A stretch of DNA of 39,521 bases from Bradymonadales bacterium (GTDB taxonomy: Bacteria; Myxococcota_A; Bradymonadia; JAFGEP01). Both the position numbers and the translations under genes were made by a program. The DNA is taken from NCBI GenBank assembly GCA_016931535.1, contig JAFGEP010000016.1:1-39521 (forward strand), written 5' to 3'. This document shows positions 1 to 8,063 of this stretch, in pieces; the first letter of the stretch is position 1; every line of letters starts with the position of its first letter. Under the pieces are notes generated by a model. It worked only from the letters and a program-made list of their open reading frames with translations, was not told the origin of the DNA and ran no database searches.

Positions 1-287
1 GCGGTTCCCCACAACCGGCCGAGTTGTGGCGCAAAATGCGACGTAACTCCGGCGGTTCCCCACAACCGGCCGAGTTGTGGCGCAAAACGCGACGTAACTC
101 CGGCGGTTCCCCACAACCGGCCGAGTTGTGGCGCAAAACGCGACGTAACTCCGGCGGTTCCCCACAACCGGCCAAGTTGTGGCGCAAAACGCGACGTAAC
201 TCCGGCGGTTCCCCATAACCGGCCGAGTTGTGGCGCAAAATGCGACGTAACTCCGGCGGTTCCCCACAACCGGCCGAGTTGTGGCGC
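1..287. repeat. 51-bp tandem repeat array, 5.6 copies, hairpin in each unit
   Basis: Units begin at 1, 52, 103, 154, 205 and 256; the last is cut after about 32 bases. Each unit has a perfect 7-bp inverted repeat, CCACAAC / GTTGTGG, around the loop CGGCCGA. Copies differ at only three places: C or T after the AAAA run, one loop base in unit 4, and one stem base in unit 5 that turns a C-G pair into a possible U-G wobble. The period is 17 codons. The frame holding CCA CAA CCG is open from the left window edge to a TAA at 216-218, and that stop is created by the unit 5 change. The array is either intergenic or the tail of a gene that starts outside the window. There are no unique spacers, so it is not CRISPR. 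Confidence 0.9.
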
Positions 288-349
288 TTTGCTCGACAGG
301 CCCCTGGTGTTAGGCCCCACTGAGACTGCGCAATCGCAGGGGGCGGAGA

Positions 350-1231
350 ATGGCAGTGAACCATGTTCCACGCGGAGCGATCATATCCTCGGTCTCCCTT
401 GATCTCAAAAACAGATCTTTGTTACTTCGACCAACGCATCCTGATCACACCCGTGATAGAGTGACCCGGTTGGACGGAATCATGCGCAGGTGTCAGCCAC
501 CAGTTCCAGGAGGAGAGGGAGCAAGGCCCGAATCGCCCGGGTTGCGGCAGGTTGGCCTACGCACCTGGGTGAGCGTGGTGGGGGGGGTGGTCCTGCTCAC
601 CATCTACCTGTATCAGGGAAACCACCGGTTTTTCGTCGAGCGGCTGGCCTTTTTGGCTCCCGAGCATCCCCTGTACGAGTGGACCGTTCAGGGGTACCAG
701 ATCGGCGCCGCCTTTCTCTTGCTGGCGGTTCTACCGGGGTTGTGGATGGGGCTGGGGCTGAAGCTGCCTCCCATCCGGACCCTGCTGTCCCCCGGAGACT
801 GGCGTTTTGGCCTGAAGTTCGTGGTGGTCGCGGTGCCGTTGCTGGCGCTGCCCCTCTACCTGGGGGCCGGATCGCCCGAGCTGCAGGCCGAGTATCCGCT
901 GGTGAAGGCAGCGGGCCTCTCGGCAGGTCATTTTGCGATCTGGGCTCTGTGCTACCTGGTGTACTACCTCGCCTGGGAGCTCTTTTTCCGCGGCTTCTGG
1001 CAGCTCGGCCTGCAGAGGGAGCTGGGGGTGTTTGCCGCCCTGGCCTTGCAGACGACCGCCAGCACGCTGATGCACATCGGCAAGCCGCAGTCGGAGACGT
1101 TGCTGGCGGTGGCCGGCGGGGTCGTGCTGGGGCTGGTGGCCATACGCTCGCGCTCCGTTCTGTACGGTCTGGCGGTCCACTGGTACGTCGGTGTGGCCAC
1201 CGACCTGTTCTGCCTCCTGCGGAGCCAGTAG
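350..1231 (+). CDS. CPBP-family (CAAX-type) intramembrane glutamic protease
   Basis: This is a polytopic membrane protein with about six hydrophobic segments after residue 70. The family cleaves substrates or prenylated peptides inside the membrane; the substrate here is unknown. Motif 1 reads YYLAWELFFRGF (E210, R214), motif 2 is LMHIGKP (H242) and motif 3 is LAVHWYVGVATD (H277, D285). The usual double Glu of motif 1 is Trp-Glu, and the Asn of the HxxxN motif is absent. I recall a CPBP subfamily with this WE..FRG / HIGKP / HW..G..TD pattern, so this need not mean loss of activity. The start at 350 follows GGGGGCGGAGA, but residues 1-60 do not look protein-like and an in-frame ATG at 482 may be the true start. 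It is first in a forward run leading into the SDR gene. Confidence 0.8.
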   Translation: MAVNHVPRGAIISSVSLDLKNRSLLLRPTHPDHTRDRVTRLDGIMRRCQPPVPGGEGARPESPGLRQVGLRTWVSVVGGVVLLTIYLYQGNHRFFVERLAFLAPEHPLYEWTVQGYQIGAAFLLLAVLPGLWMGLGLKLPPIRTLLSPGDWRFGLKFVVVAVPLLALPLYLGAGSPELQAEYPLVKAAGLSAGHFAIWALCYLVYYLAWELFFRGFWQLGLQRELGVFAALALQTTASTLMHIGKPQSETLLAVAGGVVLGLVAIRSRSVLYGLAVHWYVGVATDLFCLLRSQ

Positions 1232-1409
1232 AAGGTGGGATCGCTACTTCCCCCACCATTCACGCAAACTCCAGCGAGTCCGGGAACGAGCACGTGAACG
1301 AGAACGCCACCGCCTGGTTGGATTTCCGGAACTGGTTGCGATCGGAAGGACTCCCCGCCATAGCGGCAGCCCCTTTCTCGGGCAGCGCAACGGCAAGCGA
1401 GGTGGAATC

Positions 1410-2402
1410 GTGAGGGTACTTGTGACCGGAGGTGCGGGTTTTATCGGCTCCCACCTGGTCTCCGAGCTGATCGGTGAGGGTCACGCCGTGATCGCCCTGG
1501 ATCTGGCCTGGCGTCATGAGGGACAGGCGCACCCCGAGGCGATCCAGGTCGTGGGCGATGTCACCAGCCAAAAGGACTGCGTAAGCGCGGTGCAAGGGTG
1601 CGATGCGGTCTGTCACCTGGCCGCACGGGTGGGTGACTGGGGCCCCGGCCAGTCGTACTGGCGGATCAACGTGGAGGGCACGCGCAACCTGCTCGCCGCC
1701 GCCCGCAACGAGGGGGTCCGGCGATTCGTCCTGGTCAGCTCGCTGGCGGTCCATCGATACCGCGGATACCGGGGTGGCGACGAGACCGCACCGCGGGACG
1801 CCACCATCAACGCCTATGCCCGTTCCAAGATCGCGGCCGAGGATCTGGTATGGGCCGAGTCCGGCAACCTGGAGGCGGCGGTGGTTCGGCCGGGGGTGTT
1901 CCCGTTTGGTCCCTCGGACCGGACCTCCTTTTTCCCTCTGGCCCAGGCGCTCGAACGAGGTCGAATGGGGCTGGTCAACTCGGGGAAGGCGGTCCTGTGC
2001 ACCGCTTATGTAGAAAACCTGGCGGCCGGGTTGCGCTTGGCTCTGGAAAGGCCGGAGGCGGCCGGGGAGACCTTTGTCATCGGGGATGACCGGGAGGTGA
2101 CCTGGCGGGAGCTCCTCGATCTGTTTGCCCTCAAGCTGGGGTGTCCCCCGGCTCGACTTTCGTTGCCGCTGGCGGTCGGCTACCCCATCGCCGCCGCCTG
2201 GGAGGGGCTGTACCGCCTGTTCCGGGTCAAGCGAGCGCCGCTGTTGACCCGATACCGACTCCTGGTGGCCGGCCGCGATTGCCATTTCCTCAGTACCAAG
2301 GCCCGACGGCTGCTCGGTTATCAACCTCGCATCGACCTCGAGGAGGGGGTCGAAAGGACGGTGGCCTGGTATCGCGGCCTGGAGCACGGAGCGAAGGGAT
2401 GA
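1410..2402 (+). CDS. NAD-dependent epimerase/dehydratase (extended SDR, 3-beta-HSD-like)
   Basis: This 330-residue Rossmann-fold enzyme probably oxidises or epimerises a sugar-nucleotide or sterol-like hydroxyl group using NAD(P). The nucleotide-binding motif TGGAGFIG is at residues 6-13. The acidic residue after beta-strand 2 is D31, followed by a VGDV strand. The catalytic set is S110/S111 and the YxxxK motif Y136-K140 (YARSK). The C-terminal half has the substrate-domain features of 3-beta-hydroxysteroid dehydrogenase/isomerase-like SDRs (VVRPGVFPFGPSD, then FVIGDD). The GTG start at 1410 is chosen because the fold begins immediately (VRVLVTGG) and GAGGTGG lies just upstream. The frame is open further upstream, but that part is not protein-like. 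The substrate cannot be told from sequence. Confidence 0.88.
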   Translation: MRVLVTGGAGFIGSHLVSELIGEGHAVIALDLAWRHEGQAHPEAIQVVGDVTSQKDCVSAVQGCDAVCHLAARVGDWGPGQSYWRINVEGTRNLLAAARNEGVRRFVLVSSLAVHRYRGYRGGDETAPRDATINAYARSKIAAEDLVWAESGNLEAAVVRPGVFPFGPSDRTSFFPLAQALERGRMGLVNSGKAVLCTAYVENLAAGLRLALERPEAAGETFVIGDDREVTWRELLDLFALKLGCPPARLSLPLAVGYPIAAAWEGLYRLFRVKRAPLLTRYRLLVAGRDCHFLSTKARRLLGYQPRIDLEEGVERTVAWYRGLEHGAKG

Positions 2403-2464
2403 GAGAGCCATCCTGGATGGCGTTGGCGGTCAGAGGGTTTTTCACCGCCGCTCTTTCCCGGCGG

Positions 2465-2481
2465 TCTTCGCGGCGCGAAGA
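2465..2481. repeat. Perfect 7-bp inverted repeat in the SDR to ABC-F gap
   Basis: TCTTCGC and GCGAAGA flank a 3-base centre. A second short hairpin, GCCATC-ctg-GATGGC, sits at 2405-2419 just after the SDR stop. Neither has a T-rich tail, so neither is a textbook terminator. They could be weak mRNA 3-prime structures or operator-like dyads in this 198-bp gap. Confidence 0.45.
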
Positions 2482-2600
2482 TGCGCGGTTGGCTGCCGCC
2501 CGCTCCGCACCGGGGCCCGCGTTGCGGCAAGCGAGGTCGGCTCCAGCCGGCTCCGATCGTGGTGAAAGGGCAGCAGGATGATGCCACCGGAGGTGGCCGG

Positions 2601-4631
2601 ATGTCATTGATGGTCCAGCTTGATCGGGTCTCCAAGGCCTATGGGGGGAAAACCCTCTTTGCCGATCTGAGCTGGCAGCTTTCGGCCGGCCAGCGCATCG
2701 GGCTCGTCGGCCCCAACGGGGCAGGCAAGACGACCCTGTTTCGTCTCATCCATCGCACCGTGGAGCCGGACGCCGGACGGGTCATCATTCCCAAGGGGAT
2801 GACTGTCGGCCTGCTTCCTCAGGAGATCGATACTCTGGACGATCGGCCCATCCTCGAGATCGTCCTGGAAGGGAGACAGGAGCTGGTCGAGCTCGAGCGC
2901 CGTATCGGGTACCTGCACCGGGCCATCCAGGAGATGAACGATCTGGGGCGGCCGCATCCCGGCTCCCTCCGAGCGGTGATCGATGACCTGGTGCACGAGC
3001 TGGGGCAGCTGCAAGAGCAATTCGAGCGGGAAGGTGGATACCAGTTGGTGGCCAACGCCCGACAGATCCTCTCGGGCATGGGTTTCCCTCCCGACCGCCA
3101 TCAGCGGCCGGCCGGCGAGCTGTCGGGCGGCTGGAGGATGCGGGTGCTGCTGTCCCGCCTCCTGCTCCAGCGGCCCGAGGTGCTGCTCTTGGACGAGCCC
3201 ACCAACCACCTCGACCTGCCCAGCCTGGAGTGGCTGGAGAGCTTTCTTGCAGGCTACGAGGGGACGGTGGTGGTGGTTTCCCACGATCGATACTTCCTCA
3301 ACCGCCTGGCGACGCAGATCGCTTCGATCGAAGGCGGCAAGCTCCTGGTGGTGCAGGGGAACTACGACCGCTTTCTCGAGACGCGACAGCAGCAGATCGA
3401 GCAGCTCGAGAAGCAATACAGCGCACAGCAGCGGTTGATCGCCCAGAACGAACGCTTCATCGAGCGGTTCCGTTACAAGGCGACCAAGGCTCGCCAGGTG
3501 CAAAGTCGCATCAAGCAGCTCGGCAAGCTGGAGCGCATCGAGATGCCCCAGACCGGCCAGCAGGCGTTGGCCATCCGCTTTCCCGCTGCACCCCGCGAAG
3601 GACAGACGGTGATGCAGCTGGACCAGGTGACCAAGCGCTATGGCGATCTGGTCGTCTACTCCAATCTCTGCTTCCAGTTGCAACGCCGGGAACACGTCGC
3701 CTTGGTCGGCCCCAACGGAGGAGGCAAGTCCACCCTCCTCAAGCTGATGGCCGGTGCCATCCGGCCCGACGAGGGCACCGTAGAGCCGGGCCACCAGGTG
3801 TTGGTAGGGTACTTCGCGCAACACCAGGTAGAGGCCCTCGATCCGGACAAGACCGTCCTCGAGGAGATGGAATCCTGGGCGACCCACGAGACCTTTCCGC
3901 TCTGTCGCTCCATCCTGGGCGGCTTCCTGTTCTCCGGCGAGGAGGTGGACAAGCGGATCTCGGTGCTGAGCGGGGGAGAACGATCCCGGCTCGCGCTGGC
4001 CAAGATCCTCCTTCGCCCCACCAACCTGCTGCTCCTGGACGAACCGACCAACCACCTGGATATGGTCAGCCGGGACGCGGTGCTGGCCGCATTCCACTCC
4101 TACCCGGGGACCATCGTGCTGGTGTCCCACGACCGCCGCTTCATCAACCAGCTCGCTACCCGGGTCGTCCATGTCGAAGGGGGACGGTGTGTCAGCTACC
4201 CCGGCGACTACGAGTACTATCACGCCAGGCGGCAGATGGAAGCGCGGACGGCAGAAGAACCGCAGAGCCGATCCGGAGCGAAAGACGAGAGCCAACCCCT
4301 GGAGGAGGTCCCGAACGGCAATCTGACCCGCAAGGAGCAGAAGCGCCTGGAAGCGGAACGCCGCAACCAGCTCTACCGGCGTACGGCGGGCATCAAGGCC
4401 CGGCTCGACTCCACCGAGGCGATCATTCAGATGACCGAGGAAGAGGTGGAACGGCTCGAACGGGAGCTGGCAGACCCCGAACTCTACCAGGACCACAGCC
4501 GGGCTCGCCAGGTGGCAGAATCGCACGCCGAGGCGAGGAAAGAACTCGATGAGCTCTACTCGACCTGGGAAACGCTCTCCCGGCAGATCGAGGAGATCCA
4601 GGCTGAACTGGCGGAAGAGCTGGTGACATGA
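2601..4631 (+). CDS. ABC-F family ATPase (Uup/EttA-like, ribosome-associated)
   Basis: This is a 676-residue soluble protein with two tandem ABC ATPase domains and no membrane segments, as in ABC-F factors that act on the ribosomal exit/tRNA sites. Domain 1 has Walker A GPNGAGKT (37-44), signature LSGG (174-177) and Walker B DEPTNHLD from D198. Domain 2 has Walker A GPNGGGKS (370-377), signature LSGGERSR (456 on) and DEPTNHLD from D480. The linker between them is charged and helical (FRYKATKARQVQSR region), the P-site tRNA-interaction motif of this family. A C-terminal coiled coil rich in Glu/Arg follows, as in Uup. GGAGGTGG 5 bp before 2601 supports this ATG; a second in-frame ATG lies at 2610. 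Whether it gives antibiotic resistance or is housekeeping cannot be told; housekeeping is likelier. Its stop overlaps an in-frame ATG of the next gene. Confidence 0.93.
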   Translation: MSLMVQLDRVSKAYGGKTLFADLSWQLSAGQRIGLVGPNGAGKTTLFRLIHRTVEPDAGRVIIPKGMTVGLLPQEIDTLDDRPILEIVLEGRQELVELERRIGYLHRAIQEMNDLGRPHPGSLRAVIDDLVHELGQLQEQFEREGGYQLVANARQILSGMGFPPDRHQRPAGELSGGWRMRVLLSRLLLQRPEVLLLDEPTNHLDLPSLEWLESFLAGYEGTVVVVSHDRYFLNRLATQIASIEGGKLLVVQGNYDRFLETRQQQIEQLEKQYSAQQRLIAQNERFIERFRYKATKARQVQSRIKQLGKLERIEMPQTGQQALAIRFPAAPREGQTVMQLDQVTKRYGDLVVYSNLCFQLQRREHVALVGPNGGGKSTLLKLMAGAIRPDEGTVEPGHQVLVGYFAQHQVEALDPDKTVLEEMESWATHETFPLCRSILGGFLFSGEEVDKRISVLSGGERSRLALAKILLRPTNLLLLDEPTNHLDMVSRDAVLAAFHSYPGTIVLVSHDRRFINQLATRVVHVEGGRCVSYPGDYEYYHARRQMEARTAEEPQSRSGAKDESQPLEEVPNGNLTRKEQKRLEAERRNQLYRRTAGIKARLDSTEAIIQMTEEEVERLERELADPELYQDHSRARQVAESHAEARKELDELYSTWETLSRQIEEIQAELAEELVT

Positions 4632-4735
4632 GAAGGCACGAGTTGCTCAAGCGAAACGGACCACCCGGGGAGAGCGGGCGGTGTTTTCCAGAGGTCGCCT
4701 ACCCTCGAGGGCGCCGTCCGAAGGGTAGTCTATTC

Positions 4736-6199
4736 GTGCGAAGCCTGTTTTCCCACCTCGCCTGGTTGCTCCTGGTTTTGACCGGCTGGTCTGCTGGTGG
4801 CGAGCCTCTCCCGGCAGCCGTGCCACCTGTCGAGCTGCCGGGCCGGTTGACCTCTCGACCGCCTGCCGATCCCACCAAGCAGTCACCAACCCTGCCGTCT
4901 GCCGAACCGTCGGACGATCCGCCTTCCTCCGAGGAGATCCAGGAGGTCCAGGCCCGCTGCGAAGAAGGCGACCTGCAAAGCTGCTTCGAGCTGGGGGAGG
5001 CCTACCGGGATGGCCGCGAGGTTCAGCCGGATCTGCCCCATGCGGTCGAGCTGTTCGAGCGCTGCTGCCGGTCGGGTCTCCTGCTTGGATGCAACAGCCT
5101 GGCCAACCTGCTGCAGTCGGGCCGCGGGTTCGATCGGGACCTCCGGCGTGCTCACCAGCTGTACCAGCAAGCCTGTGAAGGAGGAGAATGGCTGGGGTGT
5201 GTCAACCTGGGACTGCTCTACGAGGAGGGCAGGGGGGTGGATCCCGATCCCGCCCGAGCCGCCCGGTACTACCACCTGGCCTGTGAAGCCGGAGTCGCCG
5301 CCGGCTGCAACGCCCTGGGGTCGATGGTGCACGACGGACATGGCGTCCCTCGGGACATCGCTGCAGCATCGTCCCTTTTTCGACAGGCCTGCGACGGGGG
5401 GGAACCGATGGGTTGCGCCAACCTGGCGCTGCTCCTGCTGCGTGGCCAGGAGGTGGAACCAGAGGTGCGGGGTGCTGCCAACCTGCTTCGACAGGCCTGT
5501 GAGGACGGTTTTCCTCCCGCCTGTGCTAACCTGGCCTTTCTGCTCCTGCAAGAGGAGGGAGAGATCCAGGATCTGCAAGGCGCACGGCGTCTCGGCCAAC
5601 GCGCCTGCCAGGCGGGCGATGGGATGGGCTGCACGGTGCTGGGCGTCCTTCTGGAAAATGGGCTGGGGTGCGAGCCCGATCCGCGACAGGCAGCCGATCA
5701 CTACCTTATGGCATGCAAACGGGGCCACCTGACCGGATGCAACAACCTGGCAGGTCTGTACTGCCGAGGCCAGGGGGTGGACCAGGACTACCGGGTGGCG
5801 TTTTCGCTCTATCGGTTCGCCTGTGCGCGGGGAGACCTGCTGGCCTGCAACCACCTGGGGGTGATGCATGAAAACGGCTGGGGGCTGCCATCGGATCCGG
5901 AGCAGGCGGTGGAGCTGTACACCCGGGCCTGCCAGGGGCAGGAACCATCCGGTTGCTACAACCTGGGCCGGATGCTGGAGGCGGGACGGGGCATCGAACC
6001 CGATCCGGAGCAAGCCGCCGAGCTGTTTCGCCAGGCGTGCGAGCTGGGCGAGCTCTGGGCCTGTCTGGATCTGGGGGCTCTGTACGAGGCCGGACGGGGA
6101 GTGGCCCGTGATGACGCCGCGGCCATCCTCTACTACCAGAGGAGCTGCGACGGGGGGGTGGAAGATGCCTGCCTGCGTCTCCCCCGGTTGACCGATTGA
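4736..6199 (+). CDS. Secreted Sel1-repeat, Hcp-like cysteine-rich protein
   Basis: It contains eleven full Sel1-like repeats plus a short twelfth. All full repeats are 36 residues long and almost every one has the pattern C-x7-C near its start (for example CEGGEWLGC). This matches Helicobacter cysteine-rich proteins (Hcp), where the cysteine pair forms a disulfide bracing each alpha/alpha hairpin. A disulfide-bonded protein should be exported, and a GTG start at 4736 gives a signal peptide with core LAWLLLVLTGW and a cut after WSAG. An earlier in-frame ATG at 4628 overlaps the ABC-F stop as ATGA and could couple translation, but would put 36 extra residues before the hydrophobic core. A Pro/Ser-rich linker follows the signal. 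The role is probably protein binding; some Hcp proteins bind beta-lactam-like ligands, which cannot be assumed here. Confidence 0.85.
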   Translation: MRSLFSHLAWLLLVLTGWSAGGEPLPAAVPPVELPGRLTSRPPADPTKQSPTLPSAEPSDDPPSSEEIQEVQARCEEGDLQSCFELGEAYRDGREVQPDLPHAVELFERCCRSGLLLGCNSLANLLQSGRGFDRDLRRAHQLYQQACEGGEWLGCVNLGLLYEEGRGVDPDPARAARYYHLACEAGVAAGCNALGSMVHDGHGVPRDIAAASSLFRQACDGGEPMGCANLALLLLRGQEVEPEVRGAANLLRQACEDGFPPACANLAFLLLQEEGEIQDLQGARRLGQRACQAGDGMGCTVLGVLLENGLGCEPDPRQAADHYLMACKRGHLTGCNNLAGLYCRGQGVDQDYRVAFSLYRFACARGDLLACNHLGVMHENGWGLPSDPEQAVELYTRACQGQEPSGCYNLGRMLEAGRGIEPDPEQAAELFRQACELGELWACLDLGALYEAGRGVARDDAAAILYYQRSCDGGVEDACLRLPRLTD

Positions 6200-6577
6200 C
6201 GGGACCGCGCTCGGTGACCATCCACTAAAAGTGGCGCTTGTCCTTGGCGCCGTTAGCGCCGGCGAGTCTTTACCTTTTGCCCCTTGCGGGGTATCTGTGG
6301 CTCTTGTGGTCTATCGCATGAACCGGTTTGAATGAACACTGTCTGGGCGAACCGCGGAGCCTGGACTTTCACCAAGCCGGAGGGTGGACACCGGGACCCG
6401 CCGAGCGGTTACTGGGAGGTAACCGCCGGTGGGTGGTGGAGTCGCGTAGGCGAGGGGAAATGCCCAGGCTCCGCCCCGTGTGGTCAACCTAATCGTTTTG
6501 GGCTACAAGCCTGCGCCCGTACCCGCGCTAAAGGCGCGAGTCCGCAAAGGTGTAGGTCGCCCGATCTTTTTCGATGG
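6200..6577 (+). ncRNA. Hairpin-rich non-coding stretch; candidate structured RNA or leader
   Basis: This 378-bp gap before the M23 gene has no protein-like frame but many inverted repeats. Three short hairpins come first: CCACT-aaa-AGTGG (6222-6234), GGCGC-cgtta-GCGCC (6246-6260) and CCCC-ttgc-GGGG (6280-6291). A long nested structure spans 6354-6474: an outer perfect 11-bp stem (6354-6364 with 6464-6474), a CACC/GGTG helix (6389-6392 with 6435-6438), an 8-bp stem with one G-U (6396-6403 with 6427-6434), and an 8-bp hairpin GCGGTTAC / GTAACCGC (6405-6412 with 6419-6426). A further 5-bp hairpin lies at 6524-6538. I could not match it to tmRNA, RNase P, SRP RNA or the common riboswitches. The overall shape resembles a 6S-type rod, but I do not claim that. 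Confidence 0.45.
6222..6260 (+). terminator. Two hairpins after the Sel1 gene; possible terminator
   Basis: CCACT-aaa-AGTGG and GGCGC-cgtta-GCGCC stand 23 bp and 47 bp after the stop at 6199. The second is followed by a partly T-rich run (gtctttacctttt). This could end the transcript of the forward gene run before the structured stretch. Confidence 0.4.
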
Positions 6578-7453
6578 ATGTCCATGAGCCGGAGCAGGGC
6601 CTGTATAGCGATGCTGGTGGCAGCTCTTTTGCTGCCCTGCTGTGGAGGACCGACGGTCGTGACCCCCGCCGATGTCGACACCGGCGCGCCACGCTTGCGC
6701 TCCCTCGACCGCCGAGCCCCGGGGGGTGCTCCGGAGGGGTTGGCGGACAAGCCGGGCGATCTCTGGCTGGACAAGGGCAAATCCAGGGGGAGTTACCGCA
6801 CCAAGCCGATGGAGCCGGATCCCGACCGTCCCAAGCCGCCCTACCTGGTGCCTTACGAGCCGGTGCGTATCATCAGCGGTTATGGGGAGCGGCGGGGTCG
6901 GCGGATCCACGAAGGGATCGACTTTGCCGGCGCGGGACCGGACTGCGGGCTGGGTACCCCCATCTACTCCATCGGTCGGGCTCGGATCAGGTTGATCGGT
7001 AGATCCCGACAAGACCCGCGGGAGTTCGGCCGGCCGCTGACTCGTGGCGGGACCGCCATCCGTGGGGGGCGCCGGCTACCGGTCTCCGCCGAGATCGACG
7101 GTTACGGTCGAGTGTACTTCTTCACCCGGAACCGGGGCCGCTGGCGTGCGGGGACTACCGTGGTGACCGAGCTTCTCGACGGCCCTCTGGCCGGCTACAC
7201 CGTGCGCTACATGCACCTGGCCGACGTCCACCCCGAGCTGCGGGTGGGGGATATTGTCGATGCCGGTGAGGAGTTCGCCCTGTTGGGCGGCACGGCGGTC
7301 CAGGAGTCGATCCCTCACCTGCACCTGGATGCCCTGAACCCGCAGGGAGAGCCTTTCGATCTGACCCCCTACCTGGATTTTGGAGGGGCTGCTGTAACGG
7401 TCGAGGGGTCTGGAGAGGACTCGGAGGAGAGCTCGGAGATCCCGGGCTGCTAG
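6578..7453 (+). CDS. M23-family (LytM-type) metallopeptidase, exported
   Basis: This is probably a peptidoglycan-directed endopeptidase or a LytM-like regulator in the envelope. The start at 6578 gives a short basic n-region, the hydrophobic core AMLVAALLLP and Cys21-Cys22, which could be an atypical lipobox. The frame continues upstream into the hairpin region without protein-like content. Zinc ligands of the family are present: H111 and D115 in HEGIDFAG, and H249 in the HLH motif (247-249). The auxiliary His is H213 in RYMHL. The domain runs about 93-270, with an insertion of roughly 45 residues (135-180) between the first zinc motif and the next strand. The tail is acidic and ends in a lone Cys. 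No clear Shine-Dalgarno precedes 6578, so the start is uncertain and the structured leader may matter for expression. Confidence 0.82.
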   Translation: MSMSRSRACIAMLVAALLLPCCGGPTVVTPADVDTGAPRLRSLDRRAPGGAPEGLADKPGDLWLDKGKSRGSYRTKPMEPDPDRPKPPYLVPYEPVRIISGYGERRGRRIHEGIDFAGAGPDCGLGTPIYSIGRARIRLIGRSRQDPREFGRPLTRGGTAIRGGRRLPVSAEIDGYGRVYFFTRNRGRWRAGTTVVTELLDGPLAGYTVRYMHLADVHPELRVGDIVDAGEEFALLGGTAVQESIPHLHLDALNPQGEPFDLTPYLDFGGAAVTVEGSGEDSEESSEIPGC

Positions 7454-7557
7454 TCGGCTCGTGCGATAAGGGCCCTGGTGCTGGAGCGCCCCTCATCGAG
7501 GTGGGTGTCCGGACAGGGAGCACTGCCAGTTCGATCCCGACACAAACGGAGCAGACG

Positions 7558-8046
7558 ATGTTCGGAAAAAAGAGAGGCGACGCCATCGGTGTGGGAGACA
7601 GAGCGCCGGATTTCCAGTTGCCCGACCAGCATGGGACGCCGGTGCGCCTGACGGAGCTGTTGGCCAACGGTACCGTGGTTCTCTACTTCTACCCCAAGGA
7701 CGACTCTCCCGGCTGCACCGCCGAAGCGTGCAGCTTCCGGGACGCCTTCGAGGTGTTCCGCGAGGCCGGCGCCCAGGTGGTGGGGATCAGCTCCGACGAC
7801 GTGGAGCGGCATCGGCGGTTTACCGACCGCCATCGGTTGCCCTACCTGCTCCTGAGCGATGGAGACAAGACGGTGCGCAAGGCCTATGGGGTGCCTGCCA
7901 CCTGGGGACTGATCGATGGCCGGGTGACCTACGTGATCGACCCGGAGGGGGTCGTCCGCCACCTGTTTTCTTCTCAGTTCAGGGCGTCGGCTCACGTGGA
8001 GGAGGCGTTGGAGGTGGTGCGCAAGATCCAGGAGGAGCGGCGCTGA
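7558..8046 (+). CDS. Thioredoxin-dependent peroxiredoxin, PrxQ/Bcp type
   Basis: This 162-residue cytoplasmic peroxidase reduces hydrogen peroxide and organic hydroperoxides, then is recycled by thioredoxin. The peroxidatic motif reads KDDSPGCTAEAC, with C53 as peroxidatic and C58 as resolving cysteine. A C-x4-C pair on the same helix is the alpha-type atypical two-Cys PrxQ arrangement. No signal peptide is present. The ATG at 7558 is preceded by CGGAG at a suitable distance; an open frame from 7501 is not protein-like. It ends 17 bp from the convergent beta-propeller gene. The gap to the M23 gene is 104 bp, so co-transcription is possible but not shown. Confidence 0.93.
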   Translation: MFGKKRGDAIGVGDRAPDFQLPDQHGTPVRLTELLANGTVVLYFYPKDDSPGCTAEACSFRDAFEVFREAGAQVVGISSDDVERHRRFTDRHRLPYLLLSDGDKTVRKAYGVPATWGLIDGRVTYVIDPEGVVRHLFSSQFRASAHVEEALEVVRKIQEERR

Positions 8047-8063
8047 GGGTCGGCTGAAGGTTG

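Noticed and set aside
1..287. CRISPR array
   Set aside because: Units are contiguous 51-bp copies without unique spacers, and no cas genes are present.
1232..1409. A small gene between the CPBP and SDR genes
   Set aside because: Frames here read through from neighbouring shadows, with no start/ribosome-site pair or protein-like sequence. Repetition of GAACGAG-like pieces looks like a simple repeat remnant.
4628..4735. ATG at 4628 as the start of the first Sel1 protein
   Set aside because: It overlaps the ABC-F stop attractively, but would place 36 polar residues before the signal core. It is kept as an alternative in the gene entry.
6354..6540. Known RNA families (RNase P, tmRNA, SRP, cobalamin or c-di-GMP riboswitch)
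   Set aside because: The conserved cores I know for these (for example GAGGAAAGTCCGG of RNase P, or the tRNA-like end of tmRNA) are absent. One short piece, GGGCTACAAGCCTGCG, recalls 6S RNA but is too short to rely on.
6331..6577. N-terminal extension of the M23 gene from an ATG at 6332
   Set aside because: The translated part is not protein-like, contains the nested hairpins, and would bury the signal peptide about 82 residues inside the protein.
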